A stretch of DNA of 64,000 nt from positions 988,001 to 1,052,000 of the forward strand of contig NZ_CP133465.1 in assembly GCF_031191185.1 (NCBI RefSeq), written 5' to 3'. This document shows positions 45,122 through 53,650 of the stretch, piece by piece (the stretch's first letter is position 1; every line of letters starts with the position of its first letter). A model generated the notes under the pieces. It was not told the DNA's origin. It made no database searches and saw only the letters and a program-made list of their open reading frames with translations. The DNA is from Prevotella nigrescens. Its GTDB lineage: Bacteria > Bacteroidota > Bacteroidia > Bacteroidales > Bacteroidaceae. Both the position numbers and the translations under genes were made by a program.

Positions 45122-45532
45122 TTAACCAACCTCAATTTGTCTTGCTACTTTCTGAACGCTCTTGTTTAGCTTCGGAAGAGTAATGTTCAGCACGCCATCA
45201 TTCATCTTTGCACCAACCTCGTCTTTATTCACGTCGTCTGGCAAAATAAGCGTCTGCTCGTATTTGCTGTATGCAAACTCTCTGCGCAAGTAGTGTGCTT
45301 TCTCGTCTTTCACTTCGTTTTTCTTCTCCATCTTAATAACTAAGTCTCCGTCGTTATTAATGCTAATGTCGAAGTCTTCCTTTCTCAAGCCTGGTGCAGC
45401 CAGCTCTACAGTATATTCGTTTTCGTTCTCTAATACGTTGATAGCTGGTGCAGTTGCATTTGCCTTAGGCATATTGTTGTTGTAGAAGAAGTCGTTGAAT
45501 ACTTCCGGCAACCATGAATTCTTATACATCAT
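45122..45532 (-). CDS. Small heat-shock protein, Hsp20/alpha-crystallin family
   Basis: A 136-residue ATP-independent holdase. The alpha-crystallin domain runs from PAINVLENENEYTVELAAPGLRKEDFDISINNDGDLVIK to GAKMNDGVLNITLPKL (conserved G-V-L motif). The N-terminus is short and Phe/Asn-rich (FNDFFYNNNMPKAN). The gene has an unusually good ribosome-binding site for this genome (AGGAGA, minus strand, 45538-45545 region). Upstream at 45612-45646 lie two inverted repeats that may be an operator. Confidence 0.93.
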   Translation of the reverse strand: MMYKNSWLPEVFNDFFYNNNMPKANATAPAINVLENENEYTVELAAPGLRKEDFDISINNDGDLVIKMEKKNEVKDEKAHYLRREFAYSKYEQTLILPDDVNKDEVGAKMNDGVLNITLPKLNKSVQKVARQIEVG

Positions 45533-45611
45533 AATCTTTTCTCCTATTTTTGTTTATTTATTTTTATGTTTACATCAGGTATAATACAATACTTATGCCA
45601 GTACAGTATGA

Positions 45612-45646
45612 ATGACATTATGTCATAGATACATGACAATATGTCT
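45612..45646. promoter_or_regulatory. Paired inverted repeats upstream of hsp20 (candidate operator)
   Basis: ATGACATTATGTCAT (45612-45626) and ATGACAATATGTC (45633-45645) are 21 bp apart, two helical turns. They lie 80-115 bp above the Hsp20 ATG. The sequence is not CIRCE. A regulator site is plausible, though it could equally be a short member of the 22-bp array class. Confidence 0.45.
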
Positions 45647-45649
45647 TGT

Positions 45650-45836
45650 TCTATGCGATGAGTTCCTTCTCGTTGGTTAGAATAAGCAGGGTGTTACAGA
45701 CTATACCGAAATGGGTTGATTAATAGTTGGTTAGCATTTTATGTTACGATACCCATTGTTTCGCTCATCAAAACAATGGGTTTTACACGGTAAAAGGGCT
45801 TGTTTTACCCGACAAAAGAGCCTGTTTTGAAAAGCA
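45650..45836. other. Remainder of the hsp20-antiporter intergenic region
   Basis: No gene is supported. It carries a perfect 11-bp stem ACCCATTGTTT (45751-45761) with AAACAATGGGT (45771-45781), merging into the AAAA..TTTT array at 45767-45832. Confidence 0.5.
45767..45832. repeat. Three 22-bp units with AAAA..TTTT stems
   Basis: Units start at 45767, 45789 and 45811. Each has AAAA and TTTT seven bases apart at the same offset. Unit 2 forms GGTAAAA/TTTTACC and unit 3 CAAAA/TTTTG, so flanking bases changed together and keep pairing. Confidence 0.7.
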
Positions 45837-45871
45837 ATAGCGGCTACCTTGCATCACAAGGCAACCGCTAT
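45837..45871 (-). terminator. Hairpin terminating the antiporter transcript
   Basis: Stem ATAGCGG (45837-45843) with CCGCTAT (45865-45871) plus inner CCTTG/CAAGG (45847-45851, 45857-45861). It lies 72 bp past the exchanger stop; on the minus strand a T-rich tail follows. Confidence 0.6.
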
Positions 45872-45942
45872 GGTGGAATTGAACCAGTGTCATAACTTCT
45901 TTGCAGTTGTCTTTTACTGCCATTCAGTGCATTTCCGTTTGT

Positions 45943-46902
45943 TTATGCATGGCTTATTAGATAAGCAATATATCCTATGAAAGTGGCGCTAAGAATAAGT
46001 CCTTCCCATCGTTCGATGATGTATTTGGTGAACGAAAAGAACCAAATCATGATCATGGATATAACCAACATAGACAGGTCGGTATCGGTAATGCCTTGCA
46101 ATTGCATGGGGCAAATAAGTCCGGTAACGCCCAATATGCCGAGAATATTGAACACGTTAGACCCCAGTACGTTGCCAATGGCTATACCACTGCTGCCCTT
46201 CCGGGCCGAAACAATACTGGTGGCAAGTTCGGGCAGCGATGTTCCACCAGCTACAATGGTTAGTCCTACGACGGCTTCGGACACTCCTAACGAGGTTGCA
46301 AGCTTTGAAGCACCTTCTACAAACAACGTACTGCCACCTATGAGGCAAGCTAAACCTGCCAAAATCCATACAACCGACATGGCAGGACTCATTTTGGGAA
46401 CACTCTTTAGTGCTTTTTCGGCAAGCTTGTTCTCCTCTTCTAATTCCTGCTTATTAATCTTTGCACTTTTCAAAGTCATGAACATAAAGATCATGAAAAG
46501 CGAAAACAGTACTGCTGCATCTATGCGTCCGATGCGTCCATCGAGGCACATCATCAGCAGTATGACCGATGCTACAAGCGCAAACGGAATGTCTTTCATT
46601 ACGGTAGCGCGCAAAATAGCCATGGGTGCAATGGCTGCTGTAATGCCAACTATGAACAACGAGTTGAAGATATTGGACCCTACGACATTGCCTACTGCCA
46701 AGTCTGGTGTGCCTTTTAGTGCCGATATTAGGCTGACACAGAACTCGGGCATACTCGTTCCCATGGCTACGACGGTGAGACCGATAACGATTTGCGGAAT
46801 ATTCATGCGTTCTGCAACTGCTACAGAACCTTCGGTTAGACGGTCGGCTCCCCATAATACGAGAACGATACCTACAATAATGAAGATTAAATTCAATAAC
46901 AT
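45943..46902 (-). CDS. Calcium/sodium antiporter (CaCA family, YrbG-like)
   Basis: A 319-residue inner-membrane exchanger with about ten TM helices in two inverted halves. Each half has the alpha-repeat: MGTSMPEFCVSLISALKG...GNVVGSNIFNSLFIVG and GGTSLPELATSIVSARKG...GNVLGSNVFNILGILG. The paired Glu and Asn residues form the cation site. It uses the ion gradient to expel Ca2+ or exchange Na+. It is 47 bp below the CPA2 antiporter gene, forming an ion-homeostasis unit. Confidence 0.94.
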   Translation of the reverse strand: MLLNLIFIIVGIVLVLWGADRLTEGSVAVAERMNIPQIVIGLTVVAMGTSMPEFCVSLISALKGTPDLAVGNVVGSNIFNSLFIVGITAAIAPMAILRATVMKDIPFALVASVILLMMCLDGRIGRIDAAVLFSLFMIFMFMTLKSAKINKQELEEENKLAEKALKSVPKMSPAMSVVWILAGLACLIGGSTLFVEGASKLATSLGVSEAVVGLTIVAGGTSLPELATSIVSARKGSSGIAIGNVLGSNVFNILGILGVTGLICPMQLQGITDTDLSMLVISMIMIWFFSFTKYIIERWEGLILSATFIGYIAYLISHA

Positions 46903-46949
46903 ACTTGTTTTATATTAGCTTTATAACACATTGGGAAACATCTTCCAAC

Positions 46950-49220
46950 CTATTCGTTAGTGCCCTGAATTTGTTTTATATTCTCTTTTTCACCTACCAC
47001 CCACAATACGTCGCCTACTTCTAAACAATGCGATGGACTGATAAGCGTAATGTGCATTTGTCCTTCGTCTATACCAACAACCAAACAGTTGTATTGGTCG
47101 CGTATGCCACTTTCTTTTAATGTCTTGCCTATAAATGGGCTTTTATCTGATAGAACAATCTGGCGTAAAATCATTTCGCGTTTCTCTATATCGTTGTCTT
47201 CGGGACGAATTTCGTTGCGAATGGCTGTCGAAATGGCTGCTAACTGCTGGTCGTTGCCAATAACTTGTATCTTGTCGCCAGGGAAAACCACAGTATTGCC
47301 ACGTGGAATGTTCAGCCGGTGCGACCCACGGAGTATGCTGCTGACGTGTGTGCCAAAGCGATTGCGCAGCTTTAGTTGGTGAAGCGTCTTGCCGGTCCAT
47401 AGCGAATCTTCTGGAATGTCGAACTCGCCAATGTGTATGTTCCTGTCTAATAGATGTCCTTCGAAGAGTGGTTTTCTGTTACCACGTACCTGTGCGGCAA
47501 TCTCACGGCTGTGAAGATTTTGCACAAACAACCGTTCCAGTCGGATACTGCGTTGTTTCATGCTGCGCGACAGTATCATTAGTGCGAGCAAACCAATTGC
47601 AATAACTATCATCAGGGCGTTAGTGAAGCGGGTAAGATAGTTGCAGATGTAGAAAATAAACGTTAAGGCAATGACTATTCGTACCAGAATGGTGAAAACA
47701 AGCGGCAAACGGTTCATGCGATTGACGGTCCACAAGGTCTTAAACTCTTCAGAATGGTTTTTCTTCATTACGAAAGCACGTAGGAATGGAGCTATAAGGA
47801 GAACGGTAAGCAGTCCGCACACCACGTTGCCGGTCCAGTGCGTACCAGTTATCTGCACCGATAGACGGCGCATAATAGGCAATGCAAGCGAAAACATGAT
47901 GGTAATGGTTGCAGCCGAAAGTATGCCATAGATAAGCGTATTGGCTATCATCGCCTTGATAAGAGAACGCCAAAGGTTTTCGGACGCCATGTTTTGTGGT
48001 GTTCCAACATCGATATGCGAAATCCGTCGTGCCCATTGTTTGGGCAAGTGTCGTAGCAAGAACTCGTAAGTAGGCTCTGCAGCGCGTATCATATAGGGGG
48101 TAAGGAAAGTTGTAATAACCGAAACCGCTACTACAACAGGGTAAAGAAATTTGTTGATGACACCCAGCGAAAGACCTAAAGTGGCTATAATGAAAGCAAA
48201 TTCGCCCACTTGTGCCATAGAAAAACCACATCGCAATGCGTTTTTAAGCGATTGTCCGCCAAACATATATCCCATTGTGCCAAACACAGCCTGCCCAACC
48301 AGAATAGTAATGACAAGAACAAGGATTGGTACGGCATAGCTGACAAGAATATGTGGGTCTACCAACATTCCCACAGAAACAAAGAATATGGCACCAAACA
48401 AGTTCTTAATAGGTTCTACAACCTTTATAATCTTCTCGGCTTCTATGGTTTCAGCCAAGATGCTGCCCATAACAAAAGAACCAAAAGCAGCACTGAAACC
48501 CACCTTCGTGGAGATTACTGCCATAAGAAAGCAAAGTCCTAACGACACGATAAGCAAAGTCTCGCTATTTAGAATGCTCCGGGTTTTACGCAAAAAGGAA
48601 GGAATGGCGAACAAACCAATAACGAACCACAAGACAAGAAAGAACCCTATCATGAGCACGCTTTCTAATAGTTGTCCACCATCAGGGCTATTTCCGCTGG
48701 CTATTGCACTGAGCATTACCATCATGACAATGGCGAGAATGTCTTCAAGAATAAGAACGCTCATGACGGTAGAGGCAAAACCTTGTTGTAAAAGCCCCAT
48801 GTCGGCAAACGCTTTATATATAATGGCGGTAGAACTCATGGCTAACATTCCACCAAGAAATATACAATCCATTTGTTTCCAGCCAAAGCCGTGTCCGACA
48901 GAAACACCTAACGCCATCATGGAAAATACTATCGTACAAGCAGCAATAATGGGAGAAGCCCCCATTTTCAATATTTTTTTGACCGAGAAATCTAATCCTA
49001 ACGAAAATAAAAGGAAAATGACGCCAATATCTGCCCATGTTTTTATGTCGGACTCATCTATCACGCTCATGATGTAAGGCATGTGTGGAGATACCAAGAA
49101 GCCCGCAACGATGTATCCTAAAACAAGTGGTTGCTTGAGTTTCTTGAATAGCAAAGTAACGAAACCTGCCACAACAAGAATCAGAGCAAGGTCTTTTACG
49201 AGTACGGGAAGTTCTGACAT
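46950..49220 (-). CDS. CPA2-family monovalent cation:proton antiporter with C-terminal regulatory domains
   Basis: A 756-residue protein. The N-terminal Na+/H+-exchanger domain (about residues 1-390, 11-12 TM) includes GYIVAGFLVSPHMP, GVIFLLFSLGLDFSVKKI and AMSSTAIIYKAFADMG. A second TM block is at about 430-560. Two TrkA-C-like domains follow (residues 590-670 and 680-756; GKTLHQLKLRNRFGTHVSSIL, and GKTLKESGIRDQYNCLVVGI). This KefB-like layout suggests a nucleotide- or ligand-gated K+/Na+:H+ antiporter. It starts the unit with the CaCA exchanger; the 22-bp array at 49275-49345 is just upstream. Confidence 0.9.
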   Translation of the reverse strand: MSELPVLVKDLALILVVAGFVTLLFKKLKQPLVLGYIVAGFLVSPHMPYIMSVIDESDIKTWADIGVIFLLFSLGLDFSVKKILKMGASPIIAACTIVFSMMALGVSVGHGFGWKQMDCIFLGGMLAMSSTAIIYKAFADMGLLQQGFASTVMSVLILEDILAIVMMVMLSAIASGNSPDGGQLLESVLMIGFFLVLWFVIGLFAIPSFLRKTRSILNSETLLIVSLGLCFLMAVISTKVGFSAAFGSFVMGSILAETIEAEKIIKVVEPIKNLFGAIFFVSVGMLVDPHILVSYAVPILVLVITILVGQAVFGTMGYMFGGQSLKNALRCGFSMAQVGEFAFIIATLGLSLGVINKFLYPVVVAVSVITTFLTPYMIRAAEPTYEFLLRHLPKQWARRISHIDVGTPQNMASENLWRSLIKAMIANTLIYGILSAATITIMFSLALPIMRRLSVQITGTHWTGNVVCGLLTVLLIAPFLRAFVMKKNHSEEFKTLWTVNRMNRLPLVFTILVRIVIALTFIFYICNYLTRFTNALMIVIAIGLLALMILSRSMKQRSIRLERLFVQNLHSREIAAQVRGNRKPLFEGHLLDRNIHIGEFDIPEDSLWTGKTLHQLKLRNRFGTHVSSILRGSHRLNIPRGNTVVFPGDKIQVIGNDQQLAAISTAIRNEIRPEDNDIEKREMILRQIVLSDKSPFIGKTLKESGIRDQYNCLVVGIDEGQMHITLISPSHCLEVGDVLWVVGEKENIKQIQGTNE

Positions 49221-49274
49221 AAGCAGCGTTGTAAGTGTGTGGGTAGTTTGAATTGATGTGTTAGCTAAATCTTA

Positions 49275-49345
49275 AATGCATTGATGCAGTCTCGCTAATG
49301 CGTTGATATAGTCTCACGAATATGTTGATATGATACTGCAAATAC
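49275..49345. repeat. Direct repeat of three to four units at exact 22-bp period
   Basis: Units starting at 49275, 49297 and 49319 share AATRYRTTGATRYAG..TC at identical offsets; a decayed unit starts at 49341. These show weaker internal palindromes than the other arrays. The array lies 55-125 bp upstream of the CPA2 antiporter ATG. Confidence 0.75.
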
Positions 49346-49400
49346 GCTATTATAATAAGGTACAGATATTACAATACCATTGAAAGCATGAATGCTTCTA

Positions 49401-49493
49401 TAAAAAAGAATGAACACTATAAGCGTTCTCTTATTTCTTTCGGACTAATTGAAGCATAGAAAGAATGAAAGAGCAAGCCTTATAGTGTTCATT
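49401..49493 (-). terminator. Long hairpin terminator of pepT
   Basis: A perfect 15-bp outer stem (49409-49423 with 49479-49493) encloses a partly paired arm of about 18 bp per side and a 19-base loop. On the minus strand TTCTTTTTTATAG follows. It is 44 bp past the pepT stop. It is unusually long for a terminator and could serve also as a structured 3' end. A small palindrome AAGCATGAATGCTT at 49384-49397 is adjacent. Confidence 0.7.
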
Positions 49494-49536
49494 TCTGTTT
49501 TTATAAATAATCGAAAGCCGTTAAATTAACATCTAA

Positions 49537-50760
49537 TTAATCGTTGTAGCCTGCTGTAAGGCGACTGATATTAATGATTACCTGCATGGCCTTTTCCATT
49601 ACTTGGATAGATACAAACTCGTAGGGACCATGGAAATTGACGCCACCGGCAAAGATATTAGGGCAGGGAAGTCCTTTAAAGCTAAGTTGTGCTCCGTCCG
49701 TTCCACCACGAATAGGTTGTACCAATGGTGTAACTTCTGCTTCCTGCATAGCCTTTACAACAAGGTCAATAACATGAAAGTTAGGGTCTATCTTCTCCTT
49801 CATGTTGTAATACTGGTCGTTCATCTTTATTTTAACCGTACCTTCGCCATACTTTTCGTTCATTGCTTTTACGCACTTCTCCATTATTCTTTTGCGTTCT
49901 TCGAACTTGTCTCTGTCGTGGTCACGAATAATATAGCTTAGTTTAGCTTCTTCGCAACGGCTTTCAATTCCGAGTAAATGGTAAAAACCTTCGTAGCCTT
50001 CGGTTGTTTCAGGAATCTCGTCTTGTGGTAACATCTGGTTAAACTCAATTGCTAAGCGGCTTGCATTAACCATTCTGCCCTTCGCATAACCTGTATGAAC
50101 GCTCAAACCTTTGATGTAAATCTTTGCACCGGCTGCGTTAAAGTTTTCGTATTCCAATTGTCCAAGATCGCCACCGTCCATAGTGTAAGCCCATTCGCAG
50201 CCGAATTTCTCTACATCAAAGTGATGTGCACCGCGTCCAATCTCTTCATCAGGGTTGAAACCAACACGAATTTTACCGTGTTCTATCTCCGGGTGGTCGC
50301 GCAAGTAGCACATAGCCTGTACTATTTCGGCTATTCCAGCCTTGTCGTCAGCGCCAAGCAAGGTAGTTCCATCGGTAACAATAATGTCTTCTCCTTTATG
50401 TTTTAGCAACTCTGGGAACTGTTTAGGCGACGAAACCATATTTTCATTAAGTTGTATATCGCCACCATCGTAGTTCCTGACAATGCGTGCCTTAATGTTA
50501 GCACCACTTGCATCGAGGGCTGTATCATAGTGTGCGATAAATCCAATGGTAGGAACTTTCTTAGTTGTGGTAGCTGGAAGCGTTGCGTAGATATAACCTT
50601 TCTCGTCCATTTCTACTTCTTTCAATCCTTCACGCTCGAGTTCTTCCTTTAAGTATTTAGCGAAAACGAGTTGTTTCGCAGTACTCGGCACAGTTTCAGA
50701 TTCGTCTGCCGACTGTGTGTCAAATTTGGTATAGTTAATAAATCTTTCTGCTATTTCCAT
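49537..50760 (-). CDS. pepT: tripeptidase T (M20 family)
   Basis: A 407-residue cytosolic zinc aminotripeptidase. Metal ligands and catalytic residues are in [14 protein letters not shown] (His/Asp), [31 protein letters not shown], the dimerisation lid domain, and [20 protein letters not shown]. Length and motif order fit PepT rather than PepD. It has a strong promoter (50792-50823) and its own terminator. Peptide use is central to asaccharolytic Prevotella metabolism (inference). Confidence 0.97.
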   Translation of the reverse strand: MEIAERFINYTKFDTQSADESETVPSTAKQLVFAKYLKEELEREGLKEVEMDEKGYIYATLPATTTKKVPTIGFIAHYDTALDASGANIKARIVRNYDGGDIQLNENMVSSPKQFPELLKHKGEDIIVTDGTTLLGADDKAGIAEIVQAMCYLRDHPEIEHGKIRVGFNPDEEIGRGAHHFDVEKFGCEWAYTMDGGDLGQLEYENFNAAGAKIYIKGLSVHTGYAKGRMVNASRLAIEFNQMLPQDEIPETTEGYEGFYHLLGIESRCEEAKLSYIIRDHDRDKFEERKRIMEKCVKAMNEKYGEGTVKIKMNDQYYNMKEKIDPNFHVIDLVVKAMQEAEVTPLVQPIRGGTDGAQLSFKGLPCPNIFAGGVNFHGPYEFVSIQVMEKAMQVIINISRLTAGYND

Positions 50761-50791
50761 GTTTAAATTTTATTTTATTGAACTATTAGTT

Positions 50792-50823
50792 GCAAAGATA
50801 GCTAAAAAGCAAGGTTTATCAAA
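50792..50823 (-). promoter_or_regulatory. pepT promoter
   Basis: Minus strand: TTTG (50820-50823), 19 bp, then TATCTTTGC (50792-50800), 32 bp above the ATG at 50760. Confidence 0.75.
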
Positions 50824-50943
50824 ACTTGCAAAGCTCTTTTTTGTAATTGTTATGTTTTTTCTATGTTTTAATAAATAAAAGCAAATAGCACGAACATAAA
50901 TAAAAGAAAACGTGCTAATTTAGGAAGAATTATAACTTGATAT

Positions 50944-50975
50944 ATTGTTCTTTAAGTTTAATTTCGTATCTTTGC
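50944..50975 (+). promoter_or_regulatory. Promoter of the Nif3-like gene
   Basis: ATTG (50944-50947), 19 bp, then TATCTTTGC (50967-50975). Only 11 bp separate the -7 element from the ATG at 50987, so the leader would be a few nucleotides long. Confidence 0.65.
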
Positions 50976-50986
50976 AACCTAAATTT

Positions 50987-51796
50987 ATGCGTAGCGTGAA
51001 GATTAAGGAAGTTATTGATGCCCTTGAGAAGTTCGCGCCTCTGCCCTTGCAGGAGAGCTATGACAATGCTGGCTTGCAGGTTGGATTGACAGAGGTGGAA
51101 GTGTCAGGGGCTTTATTGTGCCTTGACGTTACAGAAAAAGTTTTAGACGAAGCGATAAAACTTGACTGTAACTTGATAGTTGCACACCATCCACTTATTT
51201 TTAATAAGCTTTCGCAGATATCCGATAAGGATTATGTGCAGCGAATTATTATTAAAGCAATTAAGAACGATGTTGTTATTGTGGCGATGCATACCAATAT
51301 TGATGCGGCAGCAGGCGGCGTGAATTTTAAGATTGCAGAAAAGATGGGCTTGCAGAATGTACGTTTCTTGGGTGATACTCAGTCTGTTCAGACAAGTAAT
51401 GGAGAGGTTGTTGGTGGATTAGGGGTAATTGGTGAGTTCGCTGAACCGTTGGCTGCTGATGATTTCGTTTTACTATTGAAACAGAAATTTAACGTAGAAT
51501 GTGTGCAGGCCAATCAATTATTACGTCGTCCAATTAAGCAAGTTGCACTTTGCGGGGGATCTGGTGCATTCCTGTTGAAAACAGCTTTACACGAAGGAGC
51601 AGATGCTTTTGTTACTGGAGAAATGCATTATCATGACTTTTTCGGTTACGAACAGCAAATACAAATATGCTCTATCGGACACTATCAAAGCGAACAATTC
51701 ACAACAGAAGTTTTTAAAAGTATCATAGAAAAACAGTGCAAAGGTGTTGTGTGTCATATAACACAAATAAACACGAACCCTATTATGTATATATAA
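50987..51796 (+). CDS. Nif3-like dinuclear metal-centre protein
   Basis: A 269-residue protein, starting at the ATG at 50987 (MRSVKIKEVIDALEKFAPLPLQ), which fits the family; the in-frame extension upstream contains the promoter. Metal ligands are in VAHHPLIFNKLSQI, VAMHTNIDAAAGGVN and FVTGEMHYHDFFG near the end. YqfO/Nif3 (GTP cyclohydrolase 1 type 2 homologue) proteins form hexamers; function is not settled. It is 53 bp upstream of the zinc-ribbon coiled-coil gene, a pairing common in Bacteroidetes. Confidence 0.9.
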   Translation: MRSVKIKEVIDALEKFAPLPLQESYDNAGLQVGLTEVEVSGALLCLDVTEKVLDEAIKLDCNLIVAHHPLIFNKLSQISDKDYVQRIIIKAIKNDVVIVAMHTNIDAAAGGVNFKIAEKMGLQNVRFLGDTQSVQTSNGEVVGGLGVIGEFAEPLAADDFVLLLKQKFNVECVQANQLLRRPIKQVALCGGSGAFLLKTALHEGADAFVTGEMHYHDFFGYEQQIQICSIGHYQSEQFTTEVFKSIIEKQCKGVVCHITQINTNPIMYI

Positions 51797-51849
51797 TAAG
51801 GTGTAATTTAAAACGAGATATAAGATAAATATAAAATAAAAGTATAACA

Positions 51850-52671
51850 ATGGCAAAGAAAGACCCTAAAAACTTATCGGTTGAAGACAAGTTGAAGCAT
51901 CTTTATCAGTTGCAAACAACGCTTTCGGCTATAGATGAAAAGCGAGCATTGCGTGGCGAATTGCCCCTTGAAGTGCGTGATTTGGAAGACGAAATTGCAG
52001 GTTTAAATACACGTATTGATAAAATACGATATGAAATAGACGATTTCCAACATGCAATCTCACAACGCAAAGGCGATATAGAACGTGCAAAAGCAAGTTT
52101 AGAACGTTATAACCAACAGTTGGAACAGGTTGCAAATAATCGTGAATACGATATGCTGACGAAGGAAATAGAGTTTCAGACGTTGGAAACGGAACTCTGT
52201 AAAAAGAAGATGGATGAGGCTCAGGCCAAAATAAAAGAGTGTCAAGACAATCTCGTCAACACCGAAGAAGTTTTAGACGACCGTTACAAGGCACTCGAAG
52301 AAAAACGTACAGAGCTTGACGAAATAATGCAAGAAACACGCGATGAGGAGAACGATCTGAAAGAAAGAGCTGCCGAGATTGAGACAAAGATTGAGCCAGG
52401 TTTGTTGCGCAGCTTTAAACGTATTCGTAAAGGAGCAAGAAACGGACTCGGAATTGTGTATGTACAGCGTGATGCTTGTGGTGGTTGCTTTAACAAAATC
52501 CCTCCCCAGCGCCAGTTAGATATTAAAATGCACAAGAAAATTATTGTGTGCGAATATTGCGGACGTATTCTTATCGACCCGGAATTGGCAGGCGTTAAGG
52601 TTCAAGAGGTAGAAGAAAAACCTAAGAAACGTCGTACAACCCGCAAGAAAAAGGAAGAAGAGGCTGAATAA
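51850..52671 (+). CDS. Zinc-ribbon coiled-coil protein (zf-RING_7 family)
   Basis: A 273-residue protein. Residues about 15-185 form a long antiparallel coiled coil (LEDEIAGLNTRIDKIRYEID, EKRTELDEIMQETRDEENDL). A C4 zinc ribbon follows with CGGCFNKIPPQRQLDI and VCEYCGRILIDPE, then a Lys/Glu-rich tail. Homologues (CT398/FliH-like group) are widespread, with proposed roles in RNA or secretion-linked assembly. It follows the Nif3-like gene and ends at a strong terminator. Confidence 0.88.
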   Translation: MAKKDPKNLSVEDKLKHLYQLQTTLSAIDEKRALRGELPLEVRDLEDEIAGLNTRIDKIRYEIDDFQHAISQRKGDIERAKASLERYNQQLEQVANNREYDMLTKEIEFQTLETELCKKKMDEAQAKIKECQDNLVNTEEVLDDRYKALEEKRTELDEIMQETRDEENDLKERAAEIETKIEPGLLRSFKRIRKGARNGLGIVYVQRDACGGCFNKIPPQRQLDIKMHKKIIVCEYCGRILIDPELAGVKVQEVEEKPKKRRTTRKKKEEEAE

Positions 52672-52705
52672 GGCTGTAATTTCCTTATTGAATTCTGAGA
52701 AAAAT

Positions 52706-52749
52706 AAAATCCATCAATATTGCTTCCCTGCAATGTTGATGGATTTTTT
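52706..52749 (+). terminator. Rho-independent terminator
   Basis: An 18-bp stem (52706-52723 with 52730-52747, one mismatch) is followed by T's. Confidence 0.9.
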
Positions 52750-52810
52750 GTGTATAATGCGTTTCTTAAGTATATTTCTGCATAGTTATATGCCAAGCAT
52801 AAAGCTACTG

Positions 52811-53035
52811 TTATAAGTTTTTAGGAATAAACACAGAAACATAAAGAGACAAAATATAGAATACGATCATTAAGATAGAATATATATATGTTACTTTTTT
52901 ATATTTTGTTTTTAATAGCTTGTATATTGCTATTATACAAAATATAGAGGTTGCGTAGGTTATAGATTCTATTTTAAAAAGATAACCTATAGACGTTCCT
53001 AAGAAAATGCAACCATTTATTGAATATATACTCAT
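52811..53035 (-). CDS. Small membrane protein, possible immunity partner of the adjacent lipoprotein
   Basis: A 74-residue protein with about three hydrophobic segments (residues 4-21, 24-42, 51-70) and a short basic loop between (KLLKTKYKKVT). Its ATG follows immediately on the TAA of the upstream lipoprotein gene (TAA at 53038-53036, ATG at 53035-53033), so the two must be cotranslated. Small multi-TM proteins directly after a secreted hydrophobic protein are typical immunity proteins for membrane-active bacteriocins, but this is inference; no family match is recalled. Confidence 0.6.
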   Translation of the reverse strand: MSIYSINGCIFLGTSIGYLFKIESITYATSIFCIIAIYKLLKTKYKKVTYIYSILMIVFYILSLYVSVFIPKNL

Positions 53036-53650
53036 TTACTTTGCTATGTCATATATGCATTTTCCGAATTGATAGGTAGCAATAGCTAATGAAATATAAC
53101 CAAATGCATATCTTGCGGCAACAGATTTTAGAATTTGTAATCCTGTTTTCGCAGTTACCAAACTGCCAGTTCTTAATCCTAACGCACCACCTGGTATTCC
53201 TAATGCTGCGCCTATGCAACCTATAATGTCTCCTGTAGATAAATTACTTATCGCTCTTGTTTTTGTAGACTGTTTATTTGTAACAGAAATCATCGATAAG
53301 ATGATTAATTCTTGTTCTGACATCTTAGAATATTGTTGATATTCAGGACTATCTTTGCTAATGGTATTCAGTACTTTTTTCTGAATATTTTTTCCATCTT
53401 CTAAAACAGGACGGAGAAGGACTTTTGCTTCTTCTTCTGTTAAGAAATTATCAGTACTCCTTGTTTTTGCAAATTGTTTTTCTATGTCATCAGATAAGTT
53501 GCTGAACGTAGAAAGGGTTAGATTACTTTTTAAAGTAAATTCACTGGGATTAACTTTCGGTTGGTCTATCTTTTCAGATTCAGACGAACAAGAAACAAAT
53601 AAAGCTACGAGAGAGAAGAGGATAATAAACGATAAAAATGTTCTTTTCAT
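53036..53650 (-). CDS. Lipoprotein with hydrophobic Gly-rich C-terminal domain (bacteriocin-like)
   Basis: A 204-residue protein. Signal MKRTFLSFIILFSLVALFVSC with lipobox FVSC; a polar middle (residues 25-135) with a helical EEEAKVLLRPVLEDGKNIQKK; and a C-terminal 70 residues after TKTRAISNLSTG, which are hydrophobic and Gly-rich (DIIGCIGAALGIPGGALGLRTG ... ARYAFGYISLAIATYQFGKCIYDIAK). The tail resembles small membrane-active peptides and recurring C-terminal modules I recall on uncharacterised Bacteroidetes lipoproteins. Two cysteines (GCIG, GKCIY) could pair. Promoter at 53695-53726; followed without gap by a small TM protein gene. Confidence 0.65.
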   Translation of the reverse strand: MKRTFLSFIILFSLVALFVSCSSESEKIDQPKVNPSEFTLKSNLTLSTFSNLSDDIEKQFAKTRSTDNFLTEEEAKVLLRPVLEDGKNIQKKVLNTISKDSPEYQQYSKMSEQELIILSMISVTNKQSTKTRAISNLSTGDIIGCIGAALGIPGGALGLRTGSLVTAKTGLQILKSVAARYAFGYISLAIATYQFGKCIYDIAK

